From positions 3,410,001 through 3,474,000 of the forward strand of contig NZ_JAZHRV010000001.1 in assembly GCF_036924595.1 (NCBI RefSeq): 64,000 nt of DNA. The letters run 5' to 3'. The position numbers and the translations under genes were made by a program. Position 1 is the stretch's first letter. Each line of letters opens with the position of its first letter. Shown here piece after piece: positions 19,494 to 26,892 of the stretch. This stretch comes from Bradyrhizobium algeriense. Its GTDB lineage: Bacteria; Pseudomonadota; Alphaproteobacteria; Rhizobiales; Xanthobacteraceae. Under the pieces are notes generated by a model. The model ran no database searches. It was not told the DNA's origin and was given only the letters and a program-made list of their open reading frames with translations.

Positions 19494-22400
19494 CTACAGC
19501 GTCTGCACGTCCACCACGCCCGCAACCGCCTTGATCGCGCCCGCGATCTGCGGCGAGACCTTGAAGCGCCCCGGCAGCTTCACTTCCACCTCGGTCTGCA
19601 GATCGAGCATGATGACGAGCGAGACGTCACCATCGGCGCCGCCCGATGGCGCGGGCGCAGGCTTGGCCGGCAGGCCCTTTGCCGGACCGCCCGGCGTGGC
19701 GGCTTCCGGCATGTTGAGCCGGCGCGCGATGGAATCCAGCGGCTTGGGGTCGCGAACGAAAATCCGCAGGCCTTTTTGGGTCTTGGCCGCGGCGTCATCC
19801 AGCGGCTCGGCATGCAGCACCCGGGCGCGCACGTCCTCGCCTTGCAGTTCGGCGCCGAGCTGCAGCAACACGGCCGCCCCCGGCTCCAGCACGTCGCGGT
19901 ATTGCGCGAGCCCTTCCGAAAACAGCACCGCCTCGAAATGGCCGGTCGGGTCTGACAGCCCCATGATGCCCATCTTGTTGCCGGTCTTGGTGCGCCGTTC
20001 CATCCGCGACACAACAGTGGCCGCGACCTTGCCCGCGGTCGCGCCGGTTTTGACGGCGCGCGAGAATTCCGCCCAGGACTGCACCCGCAGCCGCTTCAAC
20101 ACGGTCGCATAGTCGTCGAGCGGATGGCCGGACAGGAAAAAGCCGACGGCGTCGTATTCACGGCGGAGTTTTTCGGCCGGCAGCCAGGGCTCGATCTGCG
20201 GCAGCATGATGGTCGGCGCGTCGGCCGCATTGCCGAACATATCGTTCTGACCGATCGTTGCCGCCTCATGGCTGCGCTGGCAGGCGGCGAGAATGGCATC
20301 GGCGCCGGCAAAGACGCGCGCGCGGTTGGATTCAAGCGTGTCGAATGCACCGGCCGCGGCAAGGCTTTCGATGATGCGCTTGTTGACCGCGCGGGGATTG
20401 ACCCTTGCTGCGAAGTCCGCAAGCGAGGTGAAGGCGCCCTTCTTGCGCTCCTCCACGATCTGCTCGACCGCCTGCGGGCCGACGCCCTTCAGCGCGGCCA
20501 GCGCATAGTAGATCGTGTTCTCGCCGACCTCGAAAGTGGCGCCCGAACGGTTGATGTTCGGCGCCTCGACCTTGATGCCGAGCCGCTGCGCCTCGGCGCG
20601 AAATTCCGACAGCTTGTCGGTGTTGTTGAGTTCGAGCGTCATCGACGCCGCCAAAAACTCCACCGGGTAATGCGCCTTCATGTAGGCGGTGTGATAGGAC
20701 ACCAGCGCATAGGCCGCGGCGTGGCTCTTGTTGAAGCCGTAGTCGGCGAATTTTGCGAGCAGCTCGAAGATCGTGTCGGCCTGCCCCTTCGGCACGCCGT
20801 TCTTCACCGCACCGGCAACGAAGATCGCGCGCTGCTTTTCCATCTCGGCGCGGATCTTCTTGCCCATCGCGCGGCGCAGCAGGTCGGCGTCGCCGAGCGA
20901 ATAGCCGGCCATCACCTGCGCGATCTGCATCACCTGTTCCTGATAGATGATGACGCCGAACGTCTCCTTCAGGATCGGCTCCAGGATCGGATGCAGATAT
21001 TCCGGCTCCTCGTCGCCGTGCTTGCGCGCGCAATAGGTCGGGATGTTGGCCATCGGGCCGGGGCGATACAGCGCCACCAGCGCGATGATGTCCTCGAAGC
21101 GGTCGGGGCGCATGTCGATCAGCGCGCGACGCATGCCCTGGCTTTCCACCTGGAACACGCCGACCACGTCGCCCCGCGCCAGCATCTGGTAACTCGGCGC
21201 ATCGTCGATCGGCAGCGTCGGCAGATCGACCTGGATGTCGCGCTGCCTGAGCAGTTTTACCGCGACGTCGAGCACGGTCAGCGTCTTCAGGCCGAGGAAG
21301 TCGAACTTCACGAGCCCCGCCGGCTCGACCCATTTCATGTTGAACTGGGTCACCGGCATGTCGGATTTGGGATCGCGGTAGAGCGGCACCAGTTCGCTCA
21401 AGGGCCGGTCGCCGATCACGATGCCGGCGGCGTGGGTCGATGCGTGGCGCGTCAGCCCTTCGAGGCGCTGGGCGATGTCGAAGGCGCGCGCGACCACCGG
21501 GTCCTCGTCGCGGAACGCCTGCAGCTTCGGTTCGCTCTCGATCGCCTGCGCCAGCGTCACCGGCGCGGCCGGATTTTGCGGCACCAGTTTTGTCAGTTTG
21601 TCGACCTGCCCATAGGGCATCTGCAGCACGCGGCCGACGTCGCGCAGCACGCCCCTCGCCTGCAAGGTCCCGAAGGTGATGATCTGCGCCACCTGGTCGC
21701 GACCGTAGCGCTCTTGCACGTAGTCGATCACCTCGCCGCGGCGGTCCTGGCAGAAGTCGATGTCGAAGTCCGGCATCGACACGCGTTCGGGATTGAGGAA
21801 GCGCTCGAACAGCAGGCCGAAGCGGATCGGATCGAGATCGGTGATTGTGAGCGAATAGGCGACCAGCGAACCGGCGCCGGAGCCGCGGCCGGGACCGACC
21901 GGAATGTCGTGGGCCTTGGCCCATTTGATGAAGTCCGAGACGATCAGGAAGTAGCCCGCATAGTTCATGCGGTTGATCACATCGATCTCGAAGGCGAGAC
22001 GCTTTTGGTATTCCTCTTCCGTGGTGCCGGGCGACAGGCCGTGAACCTGCAGGCGCCTTGCGAGCCCCTCCTCGGCCTGGCGCTTCAGCTCCGCAGCCTC
22101 CTCGCTCTCCGCATCGGAGCCCGAGCCGGCGCCGACCGTGAAGCGCGGCAGGATCGGCTTTCGCGTCTTCGGGCGAAACGAGCAGCGCTCCGCGATCTCG
22201 ACCGTGGAGGCCAGCGCTTCCGGAATGTCGGCGAACAGCACCGCCATCTCGGCGCGGGTCTTGAAGCGGTGATCGGGCGTGAGCTGCTCGCGATCGGTCT
22301 CGGCGATCAGCTTGCCGCCGGCGATGCACAACAGCGCGTCGTGGGCTTCGTAATCGTCGTTTGATGCGAAATATGGCTCGTTGGTCGCGACCAGCGGCAA

Positions 22401-23003
22401 TCCCTTGGCATAGGCGAGATCGATCAGGCCGGATTCGGCGCGGCGCTCCTTGTCGATGCCGTGGCGCTGCAATTCGACATAGAGGCGATCGCCGAACAGA
22501 TTCGCCAGCCGGTCGCAACGCCCTGTCGCGAGCGCCAAGTGATCGGCATGCAGCGCCAGCGAAATCGGGCCGTCGGGGCCGCCGGTCAGCGCGATCAAAT
22601 CCTCGGCATCGTCTTCCAGCCATTCGAGCTTGATATGCGGGGATTGATGCACCGGCGTTTCCAGAAACGCCCGCGAGTTCAGCCGCATCAGGCTGCGGTA
22701 GCCGCGCTCCCGCGCCGCCAGCAATACGATTCGCGACGGCGCTGAAGCCAGCGCATTGCGCGCGTTCGGGTCCTGATCGCCGAAATCGACGGCGAGCTCG
22801 CAGCCGACGATCGGCTGGATGCCGTAGCCCGCCATCTTGTCGGAGAATTCCAGCGCCCCGAACATGTTGTCGGTGTCGGTCAGCGCCAGGGCCGGCTGGC
22901 GGTCGGCCTTCGCCAGTTCGCCGAGCTTGGCGATCTTGATCGAGCCCTTCAGCAGCGAATACGCCGAATGAACGTGGAGATGAACGAATCCGGCACTGGA
23001 CAT
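19494..23003 (-). CDS. dnaE: DNA polymerase III alpha subunit
   Basis: This is the 1169-residue replicative polymerase of the DnaE1 type. The PHP domain opens it (FVHLHVHSAYSLLKGSIKI). The palm carries the acidic pair in SMPDFDIDFCQDRRGEVID, and GFNKSHAAAYALVSYHTAYM lies before the helix-hairpin-helix and OB-fold regions. It ends VVDVQTL. The length and intact PHP metal-site histidines separate it from the damage-inducible DnaE2. It lies 195 bases downstream of the LexA-boxed small gene on the same strand. Confidence 0.96.
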   Translation of the reverse strand: MSSAGFVHLHVHSAYSLLKGSIKIAKLGELAKADRQPALALTDTDNMFGALEFSDKMAGYGIQPIVGCELAVDFGDQDPNARNALASAPSRIVLLAARERGYRSLMRLNSRAFLETPVHQSPHIKLEWLEDDAEDLIALTGGPDGPISLALHADHLALATGRCDRLANLFGDRLYVELQRHGIDKERRAESGLIDLAYAKGLPLVATNEPYFASNDDYEAHDALLCIAGGKLIAETDREQLTPDHRFKTRAEMAVLFADIPEALASTVEIAERCSFRPKTRKPILPRFTVGAGSGSDAESEEAAELKRQAEEGLARRLQVHGLSPGTTEEEYQKRLAFEIDVINRMNYAGYFLIVSDFIKWAKAHDIPVGPGRGSGAGSLVAYSLTITDLDPIRFGLLFERFLNPERVSMPDFDIDFCQDRRGEVIDYVQERYGRDQVAQIITFGTLQARGVLRDVGRVLQMPYGQVDKLTKLVPQNPAAPVTLAQAIESEPKLQAFRDEDPVVARAFDIAQRLEGLTRHASTHAAGIVIGDRPLSELVPLYRDPKSDMPVTQFNMKWVEPAGLVKFDFLGLKTLTVLDVAVKLLRQRDIQVDLPTLPIDDAPSYQMLARGDVVGVFQVESQGMRRALIDMRPDRFEDIIALVALYRPGPMANIPTYCARKHGDEEPEYLHPILEPILKETFGVIIYQEQVMQIAQVMAGYSLGDADLLRRAMGKKIRAEMEKQRAIFVAGAVKNGVPKGQADTIFELLAKFADYGFNKSHAAAYALVSYHTAYMKAHYPVEFLAASMTLELNNTDKLSEFRAEAQRLGIKVEAPNINRSGATFEVGENTIYYALAALKGVGPQAVEQIVEERKKGAFTSLADFAARVNPRAVNKRIIESLAAAGAFDTLESNRARVFAGADAILAACQRSHEAATIGQNDMFGNAADAPTIMLPQIEPWLPAEKLRREYDAVGFFLSGHPLDDYATVLKRLRVQSWAEFSRAVKTGATAGKVAATVVSRMERRTKTGNKMGIMGLSDPTGHFEAVLFSEGLAQYRDVLEPGAAVLLQLGAELQGEDVRARVLHAEPLDDAAAKTQKGLRIFVRDPKPLDSIARRLNMPEAATPGGPAKGLPAKPAPAPSGGADGDVSLVIMLDLQTEVEVKLPGRFKVSPQIAGAIKAVAGVVDVQTL

Positions 23004-23143
23004 GTCGCTTAACGGGCTCTTGCATCATGGTGGGGAGCGATCATCGGCCGCTGATGCGCGCCGACTCGCCACCGCGATGGTGATGCCTTGGCCTTGCCGA
23101 GTCCACGCGGAACGCAGCTTCCGCGCCCGCCATCCGGCTTTTC

Positions 23144-23170
23144 CCCAACCCGTCCGCAAGACGGCTTGGG
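23144..23170 (-). terminator. Candidate hairpin downstream of the SOS small-peptide gene
   Basis: CCCAACCCGTC and GACGGCTTGGG pair across a five-base loop with one mismatch, starting 29 bases after the 23199 stop. No T-run follows on the minus strand (GGGGAAAAGCC), so termination may be partial or Rho-assisted. It could separate the small gene from dnaE. Confidence 0.4.
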
Positions 23171-23198
23171 TCGGCCTGGATCAGGTTTCCAATCCGCA

Positions 23199-23297
23199 TC
23201 AAAGCTGCGGAATCACCTGCGCCCAGACCGCGATCATCGCGACAAACAGCGTAATCGACGCCAGCGCCGCCGCTTCTTCCACAAACATCCGCAACAT
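23199..23297 (-). CDS. 32-residue single-span membrane peptide under LexA control (SidA-like by design)
   Basis: An ATG at 23297 opens 33 codons to a TGA at 23199. AGGGAG sits seven bases upstream as a clear ribosome binding site. The peptide begins MLRMFVEEAA and continues with one hydrophobic helix (SITLFVAMIAVWAQVI), ending IPQL. The short charged N-terminus suggests an N-in, C-out inner-membrane orientation. Two LexA boxes overlap its promoter. In Caulobacter the 29-residue SidA, also LexA-controlled and single-span, blocks division at FtsW/FtsN. Equivalence here is inference from design, not shown homology. Confidence 0.72.
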   Translation of the reverse strand: MLRMFVEEAAALASITLFVAMIAVWAQVIPQL

Positions 23298-23319
23298 CGT
23301 CCGACTCCCTACGATATGA

Positions 23320-23334
23320 GAACATATGAGGAAC
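23320..23334 (-). promoter_or_regulatory. LexA box 2 (GAAC-N7-GAAC) at the predicted transcription start
   Basis: GAAC at 23320-23323 and GAAC at 23331-23334 are seven bases apart, exactly the alphaproteobacterial LexA operator. It overlaps the predicted start of transcription of the small membrane-peptide gene, just downstream of its -10 box. Confidence 0.8.
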
Positions 23335-23362
23335 ATTGTTCCTTTTTTGTTCCGGGAGTCAA
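23335..23362 (-). promoter_or_regulatory. SOS promoter with LexA box 1 inside the spacer
   Basis: On the minus strand TTGACT (23357-23362) and AACAAT (23335-23340) form -35 and -10 boxes 16 bases apart. Between and partly over them lies GAACAAAAAAGGAAC (23338-23352), a second GAAC-N7-GAAC operator. LexA bound here would block RNA polymerase directly. Confidence 0.75.
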
Positions 23363-23510
23363 GGGCCGGTAGCGGGTCAGTTTGAGAAGTGGCCCCTGTG
23401 GTTAATTTGATCGGCCCTCTTTGCGTATTGTCGGACCACGAATTGATACTTCGGCTTGAAGTTCGCTAGCTCCCACTGCTCCAGCATCGCGATGATGAGT
23501 TGGTGGATCC
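23363..23510. other. Intergenic stretch, possible gene remnant
   Basis: No intact gene is visible. On the minus strand a short open frame reads MLEQWELANFKPKYQFVVRQ and then stops at about 23385. It has no good ribosome binding site and no family I recognise. GGTCAGTTTGA near 23376 is also found, inverted, in the leader repeat at 23715-23785, which suggests debris of a dispersed element. Confidence 0.35.
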
Positions 23511-23714
23511 CTAGGTTTGGGGCGGCTTGTCCTGCCGACTTTCTGTCTGTGGACGTTCAATAAGTTCGTATGAGGGAACGCGGTCAGACTCCAACCACGA
23601 TTCGAGCGCAGCGCCGCAGACTACGCAGATCGCGTCACCCGTGTGCGGTACCAAGAACTTCTCTTCGGTGCGTCTGTACTCGGCGCCGCAATTGCATTGA
23701 ACAATTGTCGCCAT
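23511..23714 (-). CDS. Small zinc-ribbon-like protein
   Basis: The 67-residue product begins MATIVQCNCGAEYRRTEEKF and has a second pair, AICVVCGAALESW. The CxC and CxxC pairs 25 residues apart suggest a small zinc ribbon. No function can be assigned. Its ATG follows directly on a leader sequence shared with the gene at 23801-24055. It could be a stand-alone gene or cargo of a dispersed element. Confidence 0.5.
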   Translation of the reverse strand: MATIVQCNCGAEYRRTEEKFLVPHTGDAICVVCGAALESWLESDRVPSYELIERPQTESRQDKPPQT

Positions 23715-23785
23715 CCCCGAAATATGCGCCCGGAACCGCCCGTTTTCCAGCCCGGAACTCTGCCATAATCAAACTGACCTGGTTA
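23715..23785 (-). repeat. Leader repeat, copy 1
   Basis: About 65 bases immediately upstream of the ATG at 23714 match, at roughly three of four positions, the bases immediately upstream of the ATG at 24055. Shared blocks include GGGCTGGAAAACG and GCGCATATTT, followed by the G-rich ribosome binding site. The two genes downstream are unrelated. Confidence 0.6.
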
Positions 23786-23800
23786 ATTCCAGACCCGAGG

Positions 23801-24055
23801 TCATTCGAAGCTCCTCATTAGCTTCTCAATGTAATCGTTCACTACCTCAGCGAAATCACGCTGATCGCCGGAGGTTGCCGCGTCGCGATGGGTCTGCACC
23901 ACCCGCTGAACCTCCTGAAGGGCGCCGGTCCGATCGGAAGGCTCTGTGGCGGCCATATATTCGTCAATCGACCTTTCGGCCATCGGGACGCCATTGGTGT
24001 CAGCAATTCCAATCAATCTTCGCAGGTCGCCGGAGCATTTTTCAAAATCTGCCAT
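23801..24055 (-). CDS. Small protein of unknown function
   Basis: The 84-residue product begins MADFEKCSGDLRRLIGIADT and appears fully helical and acidic (about residues 30-80: DEYMAATEPSDRTGALQEVQ and onwards). No signal peptide or domain is recognised. GGGAG before the ATG is a good ribosome binding site and lies inside leader repeat copy 2. No neighbour indicates a role. Confidence 0.5.
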   Translation of the reverse strand: MADFEKCSGDLRRLIGIADTNGVPMAERSIDEYMAATEPSDRTGALQEVQRVVQTHRDAATSGDQRDFAEVVNDYIEKLMRSFE

Positions 24056-24122
24056 CTCCCAAATATGCGCGCCGTCCCGCGCGTTTTCCAGCCCAGAGCT
24101 CCGCCACAGTCAGACTGCCCAC
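24056..24122 (-). repeat. Leader repeat, copy 2
   Basis: This is the second copy of the element described at 23715-23785. It has the same orientation and abuts the next start codon in the same way. Shared blocks GGGCTGGAAAACG and GCGCATATTT are intact here. Confidence 0.6.
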
Positions 24123-24190
24123 TACCCAAAGGTTTCGATTGAAGGAGTTATGCCGGCAAATCCCGATGGTTGATCGGCCGCTCCGCTCAA

Positions 24191-24222
24191 GAAAAAAGCC
24201 CCGGGACAACGCCCCGGGGCTT
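24191..24222 (-). terminator. Rho-independent terminator of the outer-membrane protein gene
   Basis: A ten-pair GC-rich stem (AAGCCCCGGG / CCCGGGGCTT) with a short loop lies 27 bases past the 24249 stop. On the minus strand it is followed by a T-run (CTTTTTTC). Confidence 0.85.
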
Positions 24223-24248
24223 CTCTGTTTCGCTAGTTGTGCGCGAGA

Positions 24249-25004
24249 TCAGTACTTCCCGATGACCGGGCCGCCGAAGCGATAGTTGATACGGGCGGTG
24301 ACGAGGTCAGCGTCCTGCTTGATGTCGTCGTTGCGGCTATTGCCCACGAACGCGACGCCGGTGAAGTTATAGTTGTTTGTGCCCATGAACAGGTGGTTAT
24401 ACTCGACGCCGAACGACCAGTTCGGAGCGAAGGCGTATTCCACGCCGGCGCCAACGGTGCCACCCCAGCGGGTTTCCTCGGCGCGATCGAGCACGGTACC
24501 AGCGAACAGACCTTCATAGGTGTTGTTGGTGACCGCTGCACCGCCCTTGACGTAGAACAGGACGTTGTTGGCGGCGTAGCCGACCTGACCGGTGAACAGG
24601 CCGAACGCATCGATCTTGGTGCGGTTGACGCCACCCAGCACAATGAGGTTGCTGGGGTTCGAACCATTGAAGTCGGCCCAGTTGCCCTGTGCTTCGAGGC
24701 CGAACACCCAGTTGCCGGCCTGCCAGCGATAACCGACCTGACCACCGATGGTGCCGCCGTCAGCGTCGTGGCAACCTTCGGAAGCCGGAGTGAACGGAAC
24801 GCCGCCGACCGCGGTGTTGGTCCAGCAGTTGTGGCTCGTGCCATAGCCACCGTTGGCGCCGATGTAGAATCCGCTCCAGTCATACACAGCAGCGACCATC
24901 GGAGGCGCCTTGGTGTAAGGACGCGCAGCGAGATCCGCAGCGAGTGCCGGCGCAGCCGCGCCGAGCGCGATCAGACTGGCCGTAACAAGCAAAACCTTCT
25001 TCAT
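24249..25004 (-). CDS. Outer-membrane beta-barrel protein (Omp25/RopB-like)
   Basis: The 251-residue product has a signal peptide (MKKVLLVTASLIALGAAAPA, cleaved after ALA) and then DLAARPYTKAPPMVAAVYDW. It continues with SGFYIGANGGYGTSHNCWTN, the start of an eight-strand barrel of the OmpA-like/Omp25 type common and abundant in Rhizobiales. The C-terminus ends in aromatic-rich strands (ARINYRFGGPVIGKY). Role: outer-membrane structure; a specific ligand cannot be assigned. It is a single-gene unit with its own terminator. Confidence 0.9.
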   Translation of the reverse strand: MKKVLLVTASLIALGAAAPALAADLAARPYTKAPPMVAAVYDWSGFYIGANGGYGTSHNCWTNTAVGGVPFTPASEGCHDADGGTIGGQVGYRWQAGNWVFGLEAQGNWADFNGSNPSNLIVLGGVNRTKIDAFGLFTGQVGYAANNVLFYVKGGAAVTNNTYEGLFAGTVLDRAEETRWGGTVGAGVEYAFAPNWSFGVEYNHLFMGTNNYNFTGVAFVGNSRNDDIKQDADLVTARINYRFGGPVIGKY

Positions 25005-25306
25005 ACTTTTTATTCCCGTTCCGTTTTGACAGCCCCCAAGGCCGAGGCATGCTCATAGCATCGTTCGCTCGAATTGCTGTAACCTCACTGCAACAGCCCA
25101 CACCAAATGGCCTCAGTGTGAACGTAAGTTAATGTTGTCTTGCAGGCGTTTCTCGAAACTTTGCACCGGAACCCGCCGCAAAAAATTCACATTCGCCTTG
25201 CGACGGTATTGCAATGTAGAGTGGCTTGACGGGATTGCGCCGGTGCGGCTTGTGTCGGTGCAAATGGAACCAGCAACGCGCGGAAGTACGATCAAGGAGA
25301 TTCGAA
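25005..25306. other. Divergent intergenic region
   Basis: The 302 bases separate the outer-membrane protein gene (minus) from the first DUF3551 gene (plus) and are relatively AT-rich. Both promoters must lie here, but I could not pick a convincing pair of boxes. AAGGAGA at 25293-25299 is the ribosome binding site of the DUF3551 gene. No other gene is seen. Confidence 0.45.
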
Positions 25307-25603
25307 ATGCGTAAAACTGTACTAGCCGTGCTGGCCGCGAGTGGACTGGCCGCACTCGGCGCCGCGCCTGCCGAAGCGGTCGGCACCCGATATCCGTTCT
25401 GCATCCAGGGCGACGAGCACCCCGGCCTCAGCAACTGCACTTTCACGAGTTACGAGCAGTGCCAGGCGACCGCTTCGGGACGGTTTCTCTACTGCATCGC
25501 CAATCCCTATTATATCGGCGAGAGCGAACCGCCGCCGCGCGCCGGGTATCGCCCGCTGCCCGGCCGTGCGCTGCCGCCCGCCCCCGGCACCGGCAGATAC
25601 TGA
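25307..25603 (+). CDS. DUF3551 secreted protein, paralogue 1
   Basis: The 98-residue product has a signal peptide (MRKTVLAVLAASGLAALGAA) and the short cysteine-bearing DUF3551 core: YPFCIQGDEHPGLSNC, then SYEQCQATASGRFLYC and ANPYY. The tail is Pro-rich. The four cysteines could form two disulfides in the periplasm. The family is largely confined to Bradyrhizobium and relatives and has no known function. It is the first of a cluster of paralogues. Confidence 0.8.
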   Translation: MRKTVLAVLAASGLAALGAAPAEAVGTRYPFCIQGDEHPGLSNCTFTSYEQCQATASGRFLYCIANPYYIGESEPPPRAGYRPLPGRALPPAPGTGRY

Positions 25604-25746
25604 GCGCCCGCCGAGAGCGCATCGCGCCGCGCATCGTCAAGGGACATTCAACGCGGGAACGTGATTTGACGCGGGCGTAGGTGGATCGTCTGCTCAGCAA
25701 CTGAAGATTTCCGGTGAAGGTTCTTGGGGCTACCGGCGGAGGATGC

Positions 25747-26007
25747 ATGCGAAGGGCATGGCTGGCGCTAATGGTGGCCTTTGCTGTGTCGGCAGCAGTC
25801 GCGATGCCGGCTGCGGCGCGCGAATTTCCCTACTGCATCAAGGGCTGCGATTTCGGCGCCGGTGTCGGCGATTGCAGTTTTTCGACGCTGGCGCAGTGCC
25901 AGGCAACCGCCTCCGGGCGAGATGCGAGTTGCGCTGCGAACCCCTATTTCAACGCCAAGGCGGACATGCAGACCGATCGCAACCGCCAACACGGAAGGAG
26001 ATTCTGA
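25747..26007 (+). CDS. DUF3551 secreted protein, paralogue 2
   Basis: This 86-residue protein has a signal peptide (MRRAWLALMVAFAVSAAVAM) and a DUF3551 core (FPYCIKGCDFGAGVGDC, TLAQCQATASGR, CAANPYF). Its TGA overlaps the next gene's ATG by one base, so paralogues 2 and 3 form a coupled pair. A truncated copy of this gene lies at 26289-26453. Confidence 0.75.
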   Translation: MRRAWLALMVAFAVSAAVAMPAAAREFPYCIKGCDFGAGVGDCSFSTLAQCQATASGRDASCAANPYFNAKADMQTDRNRQHGRRF

Positions 26008-26273
26008 TGCGCATTCTGGCTTTGGCAATTTTGGCGATCGGAGCGGCCTCGGCCGCAGTACCGGCGCAGGCACAGACTTACGATCCCAACTATCCGGTTT
26101 GCCTGCATGTTTATGGCAGGCTCAGCTATTACGACTGTACCTATTACACCCTGCCTCAATGCAACGCGTCGGCCTCGGGCCGCCCGGCGCAATGCGTGAT
26201 CAATCCGTATTTCGCACATGCATCTCAAGATCCCTCGGCACGCCGCTACAAGCGCTACCGCAACGGCTACTGA
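26007..26273 (+). CDS. DUF3551 secreted protein, paralogue 3
   Basis: The 88-residue product begins MRILALAILAIGAASAAVPA with cleavage after AQA. It carries YPVCLHVYGRLSYYDC, LPQCNASASGRPAQC and INPYF. It ends in a basic RRYKRYRNGY tail. AAGGAG in the end of paralogue 2 is its ribosome binding site. It is highly similar to paralogue 4, and the two arose by tandem duplication of the paralogue 2-3 pair. Confidence 0.75.
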   Translation: MRILALAILAIGAASAAVPAQAQTYDPNYPVCLHVYGRLSYYDCTYYTLPQCNASASGRPAQCVINPYFAHASQDPSARRYKRYRNGY

Positions 26274-26288
26274 GCGTTATCTGTTTGA

Positions 26289-26453
26289 TTTGAGCACAAG
26301 AGCTGCGATTTTCGGCGATGCAGTTTTTTGTCGCGCACGCAGTGTCAGGCAACCGCCTCCGGGCGAGATGCGTATTGCGCTGCGAATCCCTATTTCAGCG
26401 CCAAGGCGGAAATGCAGACCGACCGCAGCCGCCAATTCCGTAGGAGATACTGA
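26289..26453 (+). pseudogene. Truncated DUF3551 gene (relic of duplicated paralogue 2)
   Basis: The frame from 26298 reads KSCDFRRCSF then QCQATASGRDAYCAANPYF and a C-terminal part nearly identical to paralogue 2. It lacks any start codon and signal peptide, has an in-frame stop just upstream (26286-26288), and has lost about four core codons. Its TGA still overlaps the next ATG as in the parental pair. Confidence 0.75.
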
Positions 26454-26707
26454 TGCGCATCCTGGCTTTGGCAATTCTCGCAATCGGAACGATTTCGGCC
26501 GCAGCTCCGGCGCGCGCCCAGACATATGGCGGAGGATATCCGGTCTGCCTGCATGTCTACGGCCCGATCACCTATTATGAGTGCAGCTATACGTCGATTC
26601 CTCAATGCAACGCGTCAGCCTCGGGCCGCGCGGCGCAATGCGTCGTCAATCCATATTTTGCAAATGCGTATCAGGATCGGCCGGTGCGCAGGCGCGGCGT
26701 TTATTGA
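26453..26707 (+). CDS. DUF3551 secreted protein, paralogue 4
   Basis: The 84-residue product has signal peptide MRILALAILAIGTISAAAPA, then YPVCLHVYGPITYYEC, IPQCNASASGRAAQC and VNPYF. It is the duplicate of paralogue 3. TAGGAGAT before the ATG, inside the relic, acts as ribosome binding site. It is the last gene before a palindromic repeat and the converging lolD. Confidence 0.75.
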   Translation: MRILALAILAIGTISAAAPARAQTYGGGYPVCLHVYGPITYYECSYTSIPQCNASASGRAAQCVVNPYFANAYQDRPVRRRGVY

Positions 26708-26716
26708 ACGACGTCC

Positions 26717-26759
26717 CTAGAGCCTTTTCCGTTCCGATTGAATCGGAACGGGGCTCTAG
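26717..26759. repeat. Palindromic repeat, possible bidirectional terminator
   Basis: CTAGAGCC (26717-26724) and GGCTCTAG (26752-26759) enclose CCGTTCCGATT/AATCGGAACGG, a near-perfect nested palindrome. It sits between converging genes, where a two-way terminator would be useful. Very similar elements are common in Bradyrhizobium intergenic DNA from memory. Confidence 0.65.
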
Positions 26760-26892
26760 ATTCTTGTTTTGACGCGTTTTCTTGACGCGAACCGGTTTCC
26801 ACTTCGCTGGAAAACGCTCTAATTGAGCATGATCTCTTCGGAAAACCGGATCCACTTTGCTCTAACGCGGCCCTTCGGGTCCGGATCATGCG
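26760..26892. repeat. Rhizobial intergenic repeat with GCATGATC/GATCATGC ends
   Basis: This AT-richer mosaic block has GACGCG repeated twice and then a unit bounded by GCATGATC (26827-26834) and its exact reverse complement GATCATGC (26884-26891). The unit ends one base before the lolD stop codon. A shorter member of the same family interrupts the globin gene at 39419-39462. Confidence 0.65.

Noticed and set aside
20124..22364. 746-codon open frame on the plus strand
   Set aside because: Antisense to dnaE, with no recognisable domain and skewed composition. Real coding is on the minus strand.
23041..23325. 94-codon minus-strand frame over the SOS promoter
   Set aside because: It starts inside the LexA operator region, has no ribosome binding site and is out of frame with the 32-residue peptide, which has proper signals.
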